A stretch of 64,000 bases of DNA from Buchnera aphidicola (Cinara splendens) (GTDB lineage: Bacteria; Pseudomonadota; Gammaproteobacteria; Enterobacterales; Enterobacteriaceae), in contig NZ_LR217722.1 in the NCBI RefSeq assembly GCF_900698975.1, positions 124,001 through 188,000 of the forward strand, read 5' to 3'. Below are positions 30,246 through 40,706 of this stretch, in pieces (position 1 is the stretch's first letter; every line of letters begins with the position of its first letter). Under the pieces are notes generated by a model. It saw nothing but the letters and a program-made list of their open reading frames with translations, did no database searches and was not told where the DNA came from. Position numbers and translations under genes: made by a program.

Positions 30246-31472
30246 TTAATATTTTTTTTTAAAAAAAACGTTTTTTTTATTCCATAGAAATAAAATTTTT
30301 TTTAATTCTATTTTGTTTTCTATTCTGGAACGGAGTGAAATAAGTTCTAGAGCTTGAAAAAAAATATTGTTTTTTTTGGTTTCTTTTGTTTCATGGTTTT
30401 TTTTTTTTTCTATTTCTGTTTGCAAATTCCATATTTTTTCAATATTTATCAGAATGTTTTTTGGAATTCCTAATAACAATGAATATTTTTTTAAAATATA
30501 ATGGACAGAAATAGAATATGCTTTTAAATATTTTATTTTTTTTTTAATTAATAGTATTTGTATTTTTTCTTTTAATGGATACCATAGTAGTGATGCAAAT
30601 AAAAAAGAAGGACAGCGCATAGAATGATGTGAAGAATAAGAATCTACTTTTTTTAAACATGCAATAATGATATTTTGTAAAAAATTTGTGTTTTTTTTAC
30701 TAAATTTGTTTAATAAAAAAGGTAATAATGGATAAATTAAAGAATATTTTTTTAATCGCATGTAGGTTAAATAACCATAACCTAAACAAAATAATTTGAT
30801 AGATTCATTAAATAAACGAGCTCGAGGAATGTTTTTTAATAGTGCTGATAATTTAACAATAGGTGCTTCAGTTTTTTTATCTATATGCATGTGTAATTGT
30901 ACAGAAAAACGAATTACTCTCAACATTCTTACCGGATCTTCTCTATAACGAGTTTCAGCATCACCTATAAGTCTGATTATTTTCATTTTTATATCTTTAA
31001 TTCCACCAACATAATCTCGAATACTAAAATCTTGAATGTTATAATACAATGCATTAATAGTTAAATCTCTTCTATATACATCTTCTTCAATTTTTCCAAA
31101 AGTATTGTCGACTAATAACATTCCATTATTAGATTTTTTCATGTTAGGATACGGACTTTTTTTATCAGTATGGTTATTTTTTGTTCTAAATGTTGATACT
31201 TCAATAATTTCACTTTTAAATATTAAATGCGCAATAATAAAACGACGTCCTATTAATCGACAATTTTTAAATAGTTTTCTAATTTCATTGGGTTTTGCGT
31301 TGGTAGCAATATCAAAATCTTTAGGCTTTTTACCTAATAATAAATCTCGGACTCCACCGCCTACTAAATATGCTTCGTATCCTGATTTACTTAATCTATA
31401 CAATACTTTTATAGAATTTTTACTAATTTTTCTTTGAGATATATTATTATTCTTTTTTATAATTAGCTTCAT
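30246..31472 (-). CDS. pcnB: Poly(A) polymerase I
   Basis: Adds poly(A) tails to RNA 3' ends and so promotes decay. It has 408 residues, shorter than E. coli PcnB (about 465). The nucleotidyltransferase core is intact: AYLVGGGVRDLLLGKKPKDFDIATNA near residues 33-60 with the GG and DxD motifs, FKNCRLIGRRFIIAHL, RRDLTINALYYNI and RYREDPVRMLR. NCRLIGRR with the polymerase-type spacing favours pcnB over the related CCA-adding enzyme. The arginine-rich C-terminal tail of E. coli is absent, and the C-terminal third is lysine-rich and drifted. It is divergent from truA across 722 bases. Confidence 0.93.
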   Translation of the reverse strand: MKLIIKKNNNISQRKISKNSIKVLYRLSKSGYEAYLVGGGVRDLLLGKKPKDFDIATNAKPNEIRKLFKNCRLIGRRFIIAHLIFKSEIIEVSTFRTKNNHTDKKSPYPNMKKSNNGMLLVDNTFGKIEEDVYRRDLTINALYYNIQDFSIRDYVGGIKDIKMKIIRLIGDAETRYREDPVRMLRVIRFSVQLHMHIDKKTEAPIVKLSALLKNIPRARLFNESIKLFCLGYGYLTYMRLKKYSLIYPLLPFLLNKFSKKNTNFLQNIIIACLKKVDSYSSHHSMRCPSFLFASLLWYPLKEKIQILLIKKKIKYLKAYSISVHYILKKYSLLLGIPKNILINIEKIWNLQTEIEKKKNHETKETKKNNIFFQALELISLRSRIENKIELKKILFLWNKKNVFFKKKY

Positions 31473-32194
31473 ATTTTAATATCGACGTTATTTTACGTTT
31501 ATATATAGTTTTTTAAAATTAATAGTATTAATGATACATTAAAAAAATTTTGTTTTTTTATATTTTATATACTTAAATAAGATTTATATAAAATATATTT
31601 TTGTGAAATATAAATTTTTTAATATCATTTAATATATAAAAATTTTATATAGTTAATCTTATTCAATATATACTTAACAAAAATATTTTTATAAAATTAA
31701 TATTAATAATATACTAACATAGAGTATATTTATACACATAATATTTAATTTATGATTTATAAAATTTTTAGATTTTAAATTTCATCATTAACAAGATTTT
31801 TTTTAATTGTGTCATATTTTATGTATAAATATTAGAATTTTATTCACAAATGTATAAATAATCAGTTTTTTATATATAACTATATTGACATTTTATATAT
31901 ATTTAATGTAATTATATTATATTAATAATAGTAATAATTTTATATATAGAATATTTTTATAAATTACATATTTTATTAATATTTATTTTTATTGATACAA
32001 TAATAAATATTATTTTTTATATATTTTATAGAATATATTTTTATCTATAAAAATTTAATAGAATAAAGTGTTTTATATAGAGTATAATAATTTTATGAAT
32101 AATATTCTTATAAATTGACATATACAAAATATATCTAGCATGTAATTTTTTTTACTTATCAATAAAAACTAAATGATATGATTAGGAAAAATAA
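31473..32194. other. Gene-free divergent spacer pcnB to truA
   Basis: The longest gene-free stretch, 722 bases, almost only A and T. From memory, related Buchnera carry a few genes here (for example dksA next to truA); no recognisable remnant is visible. It must hold divergent promoters for pcnB and truA. Confidence 0.55.
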
Positions 32195-33007
32195 ATGAAG
32201 TTTGCATTGGGGGTGGAATATGACGGGAGTATGTATTTTGGTTGGCAAAAACAAAGATCAGTATTGACTATACAAGGATGTATAGAACAAGCTTTATCTA
32301 AAATAGCTAATTATAAAATAGATGTAGTTTGTGCTGGTAGAACAGATAAAGGAGTACACGCTATGATGCAAATTGTTCATTTTAGTACTCCTGTTATTCG
32401 TAGCGCTTCTGTTTGGTTGAAGGGTGTAAATGCATTATTACCACATGATATTACTGTTTTGTGGTTACAAGAAATTCAGTCTGATTTTCATTCTAGATTT
32501 TCGGCGTTATCAAGATCATATCGTTATATAATTTTAAATCGTAATATGCGATCAAGTTTTTTAACTAAATATTATTTTTGTGTAAAAAATTTTTTAGATA
32601 TTAAAAATATGCAGATTAGTTCTAGGTGTTTGCTAGGTTTACATGATTTTACGGCTTTTAAAAGTAGCGGTTGTCAATCTTTTTCTCCATATAAAAATAT
32701 AATTGCTTTAGTAATATATAGGGTACATGATTTTGTAATTATTGATATTACTGCTAATTCTTTTTTATATCATATGGTTAGAAATATTGTTGGATCTTTA
32801 ATTGAAGTAGGTTTATCAAAGCGTAATATTCATTGGATAAAAAGGATTTTAACTAATAAAAATATAAATAAAATTTATTCTACTGTTTCTTCTTCTGGTC
32901 TATATTTTTTGTCTGCTACGTATTCAGATCATTATTTAATATCCAATAATCTTTATATGTGTAAATATGAAGGTTTATTTCAACATCTGTTAAATAAATG
33001 TTATTAA
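32195..33007 (+). CDS. truA: tRNA pseudouridine(38-40) synthase
   Basis: Converts uridines 38-40 of the tRNA anticodon stem to pseudouridine. It has 270 residues, as in E. coli. The catalytic aspartate is in VCAGRTDKGVHAM near residue 52, with VEYDGSMYFGWQKQ at the N-terminus, FHSRFSALSRSYRY near 100 and NSFLYHMVRNIVGSLIEVG near 190. An AGGA ribosome site precedes the ATG. It stands alone between two long spacers. No loss or break is seen. Confidence 0.97.
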   Translation: MKFALGVEYDGSMYFGWQKQRSVLTIQGCIEQALSKIANYKIDVVCAGRTDKGVHAMMQIVHFSTPVIRSASVWLKGVNALLPHDITVLWLQEIQSDFHSRFSALSRSYRYIILNRNMRSSFLTKYYFCVKNFLDIKNMQISSRCLLGLHDFTAFKSSGCQSFSPYKNIIALVIYRVHDFVIIDITANSFLYHMVRNIVGSLIEVGLSKRNIHWIKRILTNKNINKIYSTVSSSGLYFLSATYSDHYLISNNLYMCKYEGLFQHLLNKCY

Positions 33008-33577
33008 TAATATAATATTTTTATTAGTCATAGTATTTTTAATACTTAAATATCACAGTTTATTTTTATTAATAGTATTTAAATTGTATATGCTATTTTA
33101 ATAAGTTAATTGATTAAAAAATTTATATTTGTAAAAAACTTTTTATTGTTTATATCCATATATTTTATATATATGATATTATGAAAAACATTAAATTTTA
33201 TTTTTTATTTTTCATAAAAATTTTTATTAATATTTTTTATTTTATCAATAATAATACACATGTAAATTTATAAATATTATTTTTATATGTATTAATACAT
33301 AATTTTTGTTATTTGAATTAATTTTTTGAATTTATAAAATACTGATAGTACATTGTGTTTAATTATAAATCAAATAATTTTATTTATATAAATAGTGAAT
33401 TAAATATATTTATTTATGTTTATCAAAATTTAATATAATAAAATATGTTATATAAATAATATTTATATACTATATTTTTTAGTTTTATAATATATTACGA
33501 ACAATATTTTTATTACATATTTATTAAACTATATAAGATTTTTTTACTTGTAGTTTTAGAGAAAATGAGATTTATGT
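33008..33577. other. Gene-free spacer truA to secA
   Basis: A 570-base A/T spacer. From memory, related Buchnera carry mrcB (a bifunctional peptidoglycan synthase) between truA and secA; nothing recognisable as a remnant is seen. Its absence fits the loss of other cell-wall genes in this window. The secA promoter should be here. Confidence 0.55.
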
Positions 33578-36169
33578 ATGTTAGGTAAAATAATTAATAA
33601 TTTTTTTTTAAGTCGTAATGAACGTATTTTGAAAAATTTGAATGAACTTGTAGTTAAAATTAATATGCTAGAAAAAGATTTACTACAACTGAAAGATCAT
33701 GATTTAAGAAAAAAAACAGATGAATTTAAATTACGATTAAAATATGGTGATACTCTTGATTCTTTACTTCCAGAAGCTTTTTCTGTGATTCGTGAAGCTA
33801 GTAAACGAGTTTTTGGAATGCGTCATTTTGATGTACAGATTTTGGGAGGAATTATTTTACACAGAAAAAGTATTGCTGAAATGCGTACGGGTGAAGGAAA
33901 AACATTAACTGCTACTTTACCAGCATATTTAAATGCTTTATTAGGGCGCGGTGTTCATATTGTCACGATGAATGATTATCTTGCGAATAGAGATGCAAAT
34001 AAAAATCGTGTTTTATTTGAGTTTTTAGGGTTAAGTGTTGGAATTAATGTATCTGGTATGTCACAAGAAGATAAACAAATAGCGTATTTAGCAGATATTA
34101 CATATGGTACTAACCATGAATATGGTTTTGATTATTTGCGAGATAATATGGTTTTTTGCAATAAACAAAAAGTACAAAGAAAATTGTATTTTGCTTTAGT
34201 TGATGAAGTTGATTCTATTTTAATTGATGAAGCTCGCACACCTCTTGTAATTTCTGGTCCTATAGAGAACAGTGATTTTTTATATAAAAAAATAAATTCT
34301 TTAGTTCCTTTTTTAATTCCTAAAAATAAAAAAAATTACAATGAAATTTGCAAAGTAGGTGATTTTTATATAGATTATAAACAACGTCAAATTCATTTAA
34401 CTGAAATAGGATTAATTAAAATTGAAAAGTTATTAGTAAAATATAATCTTTTACCTGAATTGGAATCATTATACTTATCTAAAAATATTTTTTTTATCCA
34501 TCATATTCTTCTAGCTTTAAAAGCACATTATATTTTTTTAAAAAATGTAGATTATCTTGTACAAAATAATAAGATAATTATTGTAGATGAACATACAGGA
34601 AGAATTATGTCTGGAAGAAGATGGTCTGATGGACTACACCAGGCAGTAGAAGCAAAAGAAAAAGTAGCAATACATCATGATAATCAAACTCTAGCATCTA
34701 TTACATTACAGAATTATTTTCGGTTATATTCCAAGTTATCAGGTATGACAGGTACTGCCGCAACAGAAGCGTGTGAATTTAATTCAATTTATAGCTTAGA
34801 CACTGTCGTTATTCCTACTAACAAACCTATGATTCGTAATGATATGTCTGATTTAATATACCTATCTGAATTTGATAAAATTAATGCAATTATATCTGAT
34901 ATACAGGACTGTGTAAAACGTAAACAACCTGTTTTAGTAGGTACTGTCTCCATCGAAAAATCTGAAAAAATTTCTAAAATATTAAAAAAAATTAATATTC
35001 AACATAATGTTTTAAATGCTAAAATGCATTCTAAAGAAGCAATAATTATATCTCGCGCTGGAGAACCAAAAGCTGTTACTATTGCAACTAATATGGCTGG
35101 TCGAGGTACTGATATTGTTTTAGGAGGAATACAATCTGAGATAAGAAAAAAAAACTTTATTATAAATAAAAATAATGTATTGAAGGAGTCTTGGAAAAAA
35201 AAAAATAATCTAGTTCTTAAATCTGGAGGTTTACATATTATTGGTACTGAAAGACATGATTCGAGAAGGATAGATAACCAATTAAGAGGACGATCTGGTA
35301 GACAAGGAGATCCAGGTTCATCAAGATTTTATTTATCACTAGATGATAGTTTGATTCGTTTATTCGCTTCTGATAATATTATTAGTTTTATTAAAACTAT
35401 TGGTATGAAAAAAGGACAATCTATTGAACATCCTTGGTTAAATTCTGCAATTGAAAGAGCTCAGAAAAAAGTAGAAAATCAAAATTTTGATACAAGAAAA
35501 CAATTATTAGAGTATGACAACGTTATTAATGAACAACGTGAAGTTATATATCAAGAAAGAAATAAATTAATTAATATATCTAATATTCACGATCATATTT
35601 TGAATATCTTAAAAGATAGAATTAAATTTTGTATTAAACAATATATTTCTGGAAATACGGTTAATCAAGATAGTTTCATAGCTTTAGAAAAGGAGTTAAA
35701 AAATAATTTTTATTTTATTAAATCAATTAATAAATTTTTAGAACATGATACTACATTATATGATAATGTAGATAAATTAATTGATTTAATTGTAACCACA
35801 ATACAGTTTAGTTATAGTAAAAATACTTCTTTAGTATCTAAAAAATGTTCTAACATGATTGAAAAATCAGTGATGCTACAAATATTAGATATTTTTTGGG
35901 TAGAACATTTAAATTCAGTAGATTTTTTAAGACAAAGCATTCATTTACGAGGGTATGCACAACAAGATCCTCAACAAGAATATAAAAGAGAATCATTTTT
36001 TATGTTTCAGTCAATGTTAGAATCAATAAAAAATAATGTAATAAAAAGTTTAGTGAATATTTTTTATGTAGATTTTGAACAAAAAAAAAATATATATATG
36101 CATGTAATTGATTGTAAAGATTACAATGAATTTCATTTATTAATTATGAAATCTATAAAGATAACCTGA
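33578..36169 (+). CDS. secA: Preprotein translocase ATPase SecA
   Basis: Motor ATPase that drives proteins through SecYEG. It has 863 residues against 901 in E. coli. Walker A is in AEMRTGEGKTL near residue 102, the DEAD-type motif in ALVDEVDSILIDEARTPL near 205, TNMAGRGTDIVLGG near 505, and RQLRGRSGRQGDPG-like sequence near 570 (DNQLRGRSGRQGDPGSS). The helical scaffold and arm (RGYAQQDPQQEYKRESF) are intact. The C-terminal tail ends soon after and has no CxCxSGxxYKxCHG zinc motif, the SecB- and lipid-binding element of E. coli. The ATG at 33578 matches the family start (MLGKI for MLIKL). Confidence 0.97.
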   Translation: MLGKIINNFFLSRNERILKNLNELVVKINMLEKDLLQLKDHDLRKKTDEFKLRLKYGDTLDSLLPEAFSVIREASKRVFGMRHFDVQILGGIILHRKSIAEMRTGEGKTLTATLPAYLNALLGRGVHIVTMNDYLANRDANKNRVLFEFLGLSVGINVSGMSQEDKQIAYLADITYGTNHEYGFDYLRDNMVFCNKQKVQRKLYFALVDEVDSILIDEARTPLVISGPIENSDFLYKKINSLVPFLIPKNKKNYNEICKVGDFYIDYKQRQIHLTEIGLIKIEKLLVKYNLLPELESLYLSKNIFFIHHILLALKAHYIFLKNVDYLVQNNKIIIVDEHTGRIMSGRRWSDGLHQAVEAKEKVAIHHDNQTLASITLQNYFRLYSKLSGMTGTAATEACEFNSIYSLDTVVIPTNKPMIRNDMSDLIYLSEFDKINAIISDIQDCVKRKQPVLVGTVSIEKSEKISKILKKINIQHNVLNAKMHSKEAIIISRAGEPKAVTIATNMAGRGTDIVLGGIQSEIRKKNFIINKNNVLKESWKKKNNLVLKSGGLHIIGTERHDSRRIDNQLRGRSGRQGDPGSSRFYLSLDDSLIRLFASDNIISFIKTIGMKKGQSIEHPWLNSAIERAQKKVENQNFDTRKQLLEYDNVINEQREVIYQERNKLINISNIHDHILNILKDRIKFCIKQYISGNTVNQDSFIALEKELKNNFYFIKSINKFLEHDTTLYDNVDKLIDLIVTTIQFSYSKNTSLVSKKCSNMIEKSVMLQILDIFWVEHLNSVDFLRQSIHLRGYAQQDPQQEYKRESFFMFQSMLESIKNNVIKSLVNIFYVDFEQKKNIYMHVIDCKDYNEFHLLIMKSIKIT

Positions 36170-36693
36170 TTATAAGGTAATTTATACGTTATAATGATTT
36201 TATTTATACTGTATATGTGTACATTTTTTTTTTATATTATTTTTGGTTTCGATAATTATCTTGATAATATATACATAAAAGTATTTAATATATTAAAGTA
36301 AACACATAATTTATAGATAAAATGAAAATTTTTATTTTTTAAATTTAAATATTTTTGTTTTTTAAAATATTTTATATTTAATTATTTGTATATTTTATGT
36401 TTATGGTTGTATATATTGTGAATATACATATTTATATGAATATATAAACTACAATATAATTGTATATAATAAATATTTTTAATATAGAAATATATTTTTA
36501 TATAAATAAAATTCTTATTTAAATAAAATACATTGTATGATAAATAAAATTTATATTATTTTAAATATAAATATTATTGAATATATACTATATTATATTT
36601 TATATTATAACAAATAAAATAAATAAAAAATTATTAAAATTATCTCAATGATTAAATTATTAATATGTAGTTATTTTAAAGGTTTGTAAAAGT
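36170..36693. other. Gene-free spacer secA to aceE
   Basis: A 524-base A/T-rich spacer. In E. coli pdhR, the repressor of the pdh operon, precedes aceE; no such gene or remnant is present here, so this regulation is lost or different. The aceE promoter should be here but is not distinguishable in this base composition. Confidence 0.6.
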
Positions 36694-39354
36694 ATGTCAA
36701 AAAATATTCTTAAAGATATCGATCCTGTTGAAACATCTGAATGGATAGATTCTATTGAATCTGTATGTACAAGATATGGTATAAAGAGAGTTCATTTTTT
36801 AGTAAATAAAATTTTGAATTCACGAATGTTACAAAATACTAATATTCATAAAAATATTTTTTCTGATTTCATAAATACTATTGATGTTAATCAAGAACCA
36901 AAATATCCTGGAAATATTAAAATAGAAAAAAAAATTTGTTCAGTAGTACGATGGAATGCAATTATGATGGTTTTGCGTGCTTCTAAGAAAAATTTAGATT
37001 TAGGAGGACATATTTCTTCTTTTCAATCATCTGCTATGATTTATGAAGTTTGTTTTAATCATTTTTTTCGTGCTTATAATGATTATGATAGTGGTGATTT
37101 AATTTATTTTCAAGGACATATATCTCCAGGTATTTATTCGCGGGCATTTTTGGAAAACCGAATAACAGAAGAACAATTAGATAATTTCAGACAAGAAACG
37201 GATGGAAAGGGATTGTCTTCGTATCCACATCCTAAATTAATGCCTGATTTTTGGCAATTTCCGACAGTTTCAATGGGTTTAAGTGCTGTTTCGTCTATTT
37301 ATCAAGCAAAATTTTTAAAATATTTATATAACAGAAATTTAAAAGATACTTCAAAACAAACTGTGTATGTTTTTTTAGGAGATGGTGAAATGGATGAGCC
37401 TGAATCTAAAGGAGCTATTACAATTGCTGCTCGAGAAAAATTAGATAATTTAATATTTATTATTAATTGCAATTTACAACGATTAGACGGACCTGTTTAC
37501 GGTAATGGAAAAATTATTAATGAACTAAGTAATTTTTTTGTAGGTGCTGGTTGGCATGTTATTAAAGTACTTTGGGGAAGTGGATGGGATAATTTATTAA
37601 AACAAGATGTATCAGGATGTTTAAAACAATTAATGAATGAAACGATAGATGGTGATTATCAAACTTTTAGATCTAAAGATGGTGCTTATATTCGAAAATA
37701 TTTTTTTGGTAAATACGCAGAAACAAAAAAACTAGTTGATAATATGACTGATGATGATATTTGGAAATTAACGCTAGGCGGTCATGATTTTAAAAAATTA
37801 TATTCTGCTTTTCATGAGGCTAAATTAATAAAAGACAAACCGATAGTTATATTAATTCATACAATTAAAGGTTATAGTTTAGGAAATATTGCTGAAGGAA
37901 AAAATATTGCTCATCAAGTTAAAAGTTTAAATATTCAAGATATTCAATATCTAAAAAAACAATTAAAAATAAAAATAAATTCACAAGATCTGCAAAAATT
38001 ACCATATGTAAAATTTTCTTCAGATTCTTTAGAATATCGATATTTGCATGATCAAAGGAAAAAATTACACGGCTATGTTCCTTTTCGGTTAAATAATTTT
38101 TCTAGAGATTTAATAATACCTTCATTAGAAGATTTTCGTTGTTTGTTAAATGAACAAGTCAGACCTATATCTACCACTGTTGCTTTTGTACGAATTTTAA
38201 ATATACTTTTAAAAAATGTTCATGTAAAAAATAGAATTGTACCTATTATAGCTGATGAAGCGCGTACTTTTGGTATGGAAGGTTTATTTCGTCAGATTGG
38301 TATTTATAATTGTCAAGGACAAAAATATACACCTGCAGATAAAGATCAAATTTTTTATTATAGAGAAGACACTAAGGGTCAAATTTTACAAGAAGGTATT
38401 AATGAATTAGGAGCAGGTTCCTCATGGCTAGCTGCAGCAACTTCATACAGTACTAATAATTTTCCTATGATACCATTTTATATTTATTACTCTATGTTTG
38501 GTTTTCAAAGAATTGGAGACTTTTTGTGGTCATGCGGAGATCAACAGGCAAGAGGTTTTTTGATTGGTGCAACATCTGGAAAAAGTACATTAAATGGAGA
38601 AGGTTTACAACATGCAGATGGACATAGTCATGTTTTATCTTCAACTATACCTAATTGTATTTCTTATGATCCTACTTATAGTTATGAATTAGCCGTTATT
38701 ATACAATCTGGTTTAGAACGAATGTATGGACAAAAACAAGAGAATATTTTTTATTATATTACTACTATAAATGAAAATTATGCTATGCCTAACATGTCCT
38801 ATGATATGATAGAAGGGATTTGTAAAGGTATTTATAAGCTGAAAACGTATTCTGGAAATGCGGGTCATATACAATTATTAGGTTCTGGAGCTATTTTACG
38901 ATGCATTGAAAAAGCTGCTAAATTTTTATTATCTGAATATCAAATTGGTTCTGATATTTACAGTGTAACATCTTTTACAGAATTAGCGCGTGACGGTCAA
39001 GATTGTGTAAGATGGAATATGTTAAATCCTTTAAAGAAAAAAAAAATACCATATATTACTTCAATAATGAATCAAGAACCTGTTGTCGCAGCTACTGATT
39101 ATATGAAAATTTTTGCAGAACAAGTTCGAGCATATGTACCGTCAAATATCTTTCACGTATTAGGATCAGATGGATATGGTAGATCTGATAGTCGAAAAAA
39201 ATTACGTGATTTTTTTGAAATTAGTACATCTTATATTATAAGTGCAGCTTTAGATGCATTAATTCAACAAGGAAAAATGGATACAGTAATATTAGTTGAT
39301 GCTTTAAAGAAATTAAATATTGTTTCCGATAAACCAAATCCTAGGCTCACATAA
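36694..39354 (+). CDS. aceE: Pyruvate dehydrogenase E1 component
   Basis: Thiamine-diphosphate enzyme that decarboxylates pyruvate and acetylates the lipoyl group of E2. It has 886 residues against 887 in E. coli and aligns along its whole length. The ThDP motif is GDGEMDEPESKGAIT near residue 229 followed by NCNLQRLDGPV; others are YFQGHISPGIYSRAFLE, GQILQEGINELGAGSSW near 570, and FTELARDGQDCVRW near 770. AAGG precedes the ATG. It is the first gene of aceE-aceF-lpd. It is one of the best conserved proteins in the window. Confidence 0.98.
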   Translation: MSKNILKDIDPVETSEWIDSIESVCTRYGIKRVHFLVNKILNSRMLQNTNIHKNIFSDFINTIDVNQEPKYPGNIKIEKKICSVVRWNAIMMVLRASKKNLDLGGHISSFQSSAMIYEVCFNHFFRAYNDYDSGDLIYFQGHISPGIYSRAFLENRITEEQLDNFRQETDGKGLSSYPHPKLMPDFWQFPTVSMGLSAVSSIYQAKFLKYLYNRNLKDTSKQTVYVFLGDGEMDEPESKGAITIAAREKLDNLIFIINCNLQRLDGPVYGNGKIINELSNFFVGAGWHVIKVLWGSGWDNLLKQDVSGCLKQLMNETIDGDYQTFRSKDGAYIRKYFFGKYAETKKLVDNMTDDDIWKLTLGGHDFKKLYSAFHEAKLIKDKPIVILIHTIKGYSLGNIAEGKNIAHQVKSLNIQDIQYLKKQLKIKINSQDLQKLPYVKFSSDSLEYRYLHDQRKKLHGYVPFRLNNFSRDLIIPSLEDFRCLLNEQVRPISTTVAFVRILNILLKNVHVKNRIVPIIADEARTFGMEGLFRQIGIYNCQGQKYTPADKDQIFYYREDTKGQILQEGINELGAGSSWLAAATSYSTNNFPMIPFYIYYSMFGFQRIGDFLWSCGDQQARGFLIGATSGKSTLNGEGLQHADGHSHVLSSTIPNCISYDPTYSYELAVIIQSGLERMYGQKQENIFYYITTINENYAMPNMSYDMIEGICKGIYKLKTYSGNAGHIQLLGSGAILRCIEKAAKFLLSEYQIGSDIYSVTSFTELARDGQDCVRWNMLNPLKKKKIPYITSIMNQEPVVAATDYMKIFAEQVRAYVPSNIFHVLGSDGYGRSDSRKKLRDFFEISTSYIISAALDALIQQGKMDTVILVDALKKLNIVSDKPNPRLT

Positions 39355-39365
39355 GAGGTGATATA

Positions 39366-40610
39366 GTGGACATAGAAGTATGTATGCCAGATATTGGAAT
39401 GAAGTGTGCAGAAGTAATTGAAGTTTTAGTACAAGTGGGGGATAAAGTTATTAAAGAAGATGGGCTAGTTTCTATTGAAAGTCATAAATCTGTTTTAGAA
39501 ATACCTTCCCCTGTTTCAGGAATTATCAAAAATATCTATGTTAAAATAGGAGATACGATATCTGTAAATAAATTAATGATGATTATTGCAGAAAGTTGTG
39601 ATAAAAATAATTTAATTAAAACAAATAAAATCAATAATAATTGTATTGTTAATTCTGCTGATCAATTAAATATTAATAATAGTATTAATTCTGATAATAA
39701 TTATCAGGATAAGGAAATTTATGCATCTCCTATAGTTCGTCGTATGGCTAGGAAATTAAATATTAACTTGTTAGATATTGCAGGAAGTGGAAGAAAAGGA
39801 TGTGTAACTAAAGAAGATATAACGAAATACAATACTATTCATAATGATATCAATATATATAATACTAAAGATATTTTAGTAAAACAAGATAACTTAAAGA
39901 ATAAAAATGATGATCCAGAATATCAATTATTAACTGGAATTCAGAAAATTTCTGGAAGTAGGTTGTTAAATAATTGGAAAAATATTCCGCATGTTACTCA
40001 ATTTGATGAAACAGACATCACTGAGTTAGAAGATTTTAGGAAATTATATAACTCTCGTAATTTAGCAAATAAAAATTTTCAAAAAATTTCACTGTTATCG
40101 TTTATAGTAAAATCTGTTGTGCATGTTTTATTAAAATATCCTAGATTTAATAGTGTCTTAGATGTTAATAAAAATAGTATTATTTTAAATAAAAATATTA
40201 ATATTGGTATAGCTGTAGATACACAAGACGGTTTATTAGTCCCTGTTTTAAAAAATTTAAAATATAAAAATGTTAGTGAAATATCATATGAAATATTTGA
40301 TTTAGCTAACAAAGCAAAAAATAATCAGTTAAGCGTTTTGGAAATGCAAGGTGGTAGTTTTACTATTTCTAGTTTGGGAGGAATTGGTGGAACTGGTTTT
40401 ACTCCTATTATTAATGCACCTGAATCTTGCATTCTCGGTATATCAAAAGCAACAATAAAACCTATTTGGATTAATAACAAATTTCGTCCTCGTTTGATGC
40501 TTCCTTTTTCTTTATCATATGATCATCGCGTAATTGATGGGGCTGATGGAGCACGTTTTACAAATTTTTTAGGTCTTTTATTATCTGATATTAGAACTTT
40601 ATTGGTATAG
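39366..40610 (+). CDS. aceF: Pyruvate dehydrogenase E2 (dihydrolipoamide acetyltransferase), one lipoyl domain
   Basis: Core of the PDH complex; moves acetyl groups from lipoyl-lysine to CoA. It has 414 residues against 630 in E. coli because only one lipoyl domain remains instead of three. Domains in order: lipoyl (about 1-76), an Asn-rich linker (about 80-115), the E1/E3-binding domain (ASPIVRRMARKLNI, about 118-155), a second linker, and the catalytic domain ending in SYDHRVIDGADGARF. The lipoyl-lysine context is SHKSV, not the usual DKA. It starts at GTG with a GAGGTG site, 11 bases after aceE. Single-lipoyl E2 enzymes are functional in other bacteria. Confidence 0.96.
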   Translation: MDIEVCMPDIGMKCAEVIEVLVQVGDKVIKEDGLVSIESHKSVLEIPSPVSGIIKNIYVKIGDTISVNKLMMIIAESCDKNNLIKTNKINNNCIVNSADQLNINNSINSDNNYQDKEIYASPIVRRMARKLNINLLDIAGSGRKGCVTKEDITKYNTIHNDINIYNTKDILVKQDNLKNKNDDPEYQLLTGIQKISGSRLLNNWKNIPHVTQFDETDITELEDFRKLYNSRNLANKNFQKISLLSFIVKSVVHVLLKYPRFNSVLDVNKNSIILNKNINIGIAVDTQDGLLVPVLKNLKYKNVSEISYEIFDLANKAKNNQLSVLEMQGGSFTISSLGGIGGTGFTPIINAPESCILGISKATIKPIWINNKFRPRLMLPFSLSYDHRVIDGADGARFTNFLGLLLSDIRTLLV

Positions 40611-40706
40611 TTATCAATAAATATGTAATAAATTTTTAGTTATTAATTGTATTAATTTGAATTAATCTAAAATAATATTTATCAGTATTAACAAGAAGAG
40701 TATTTT

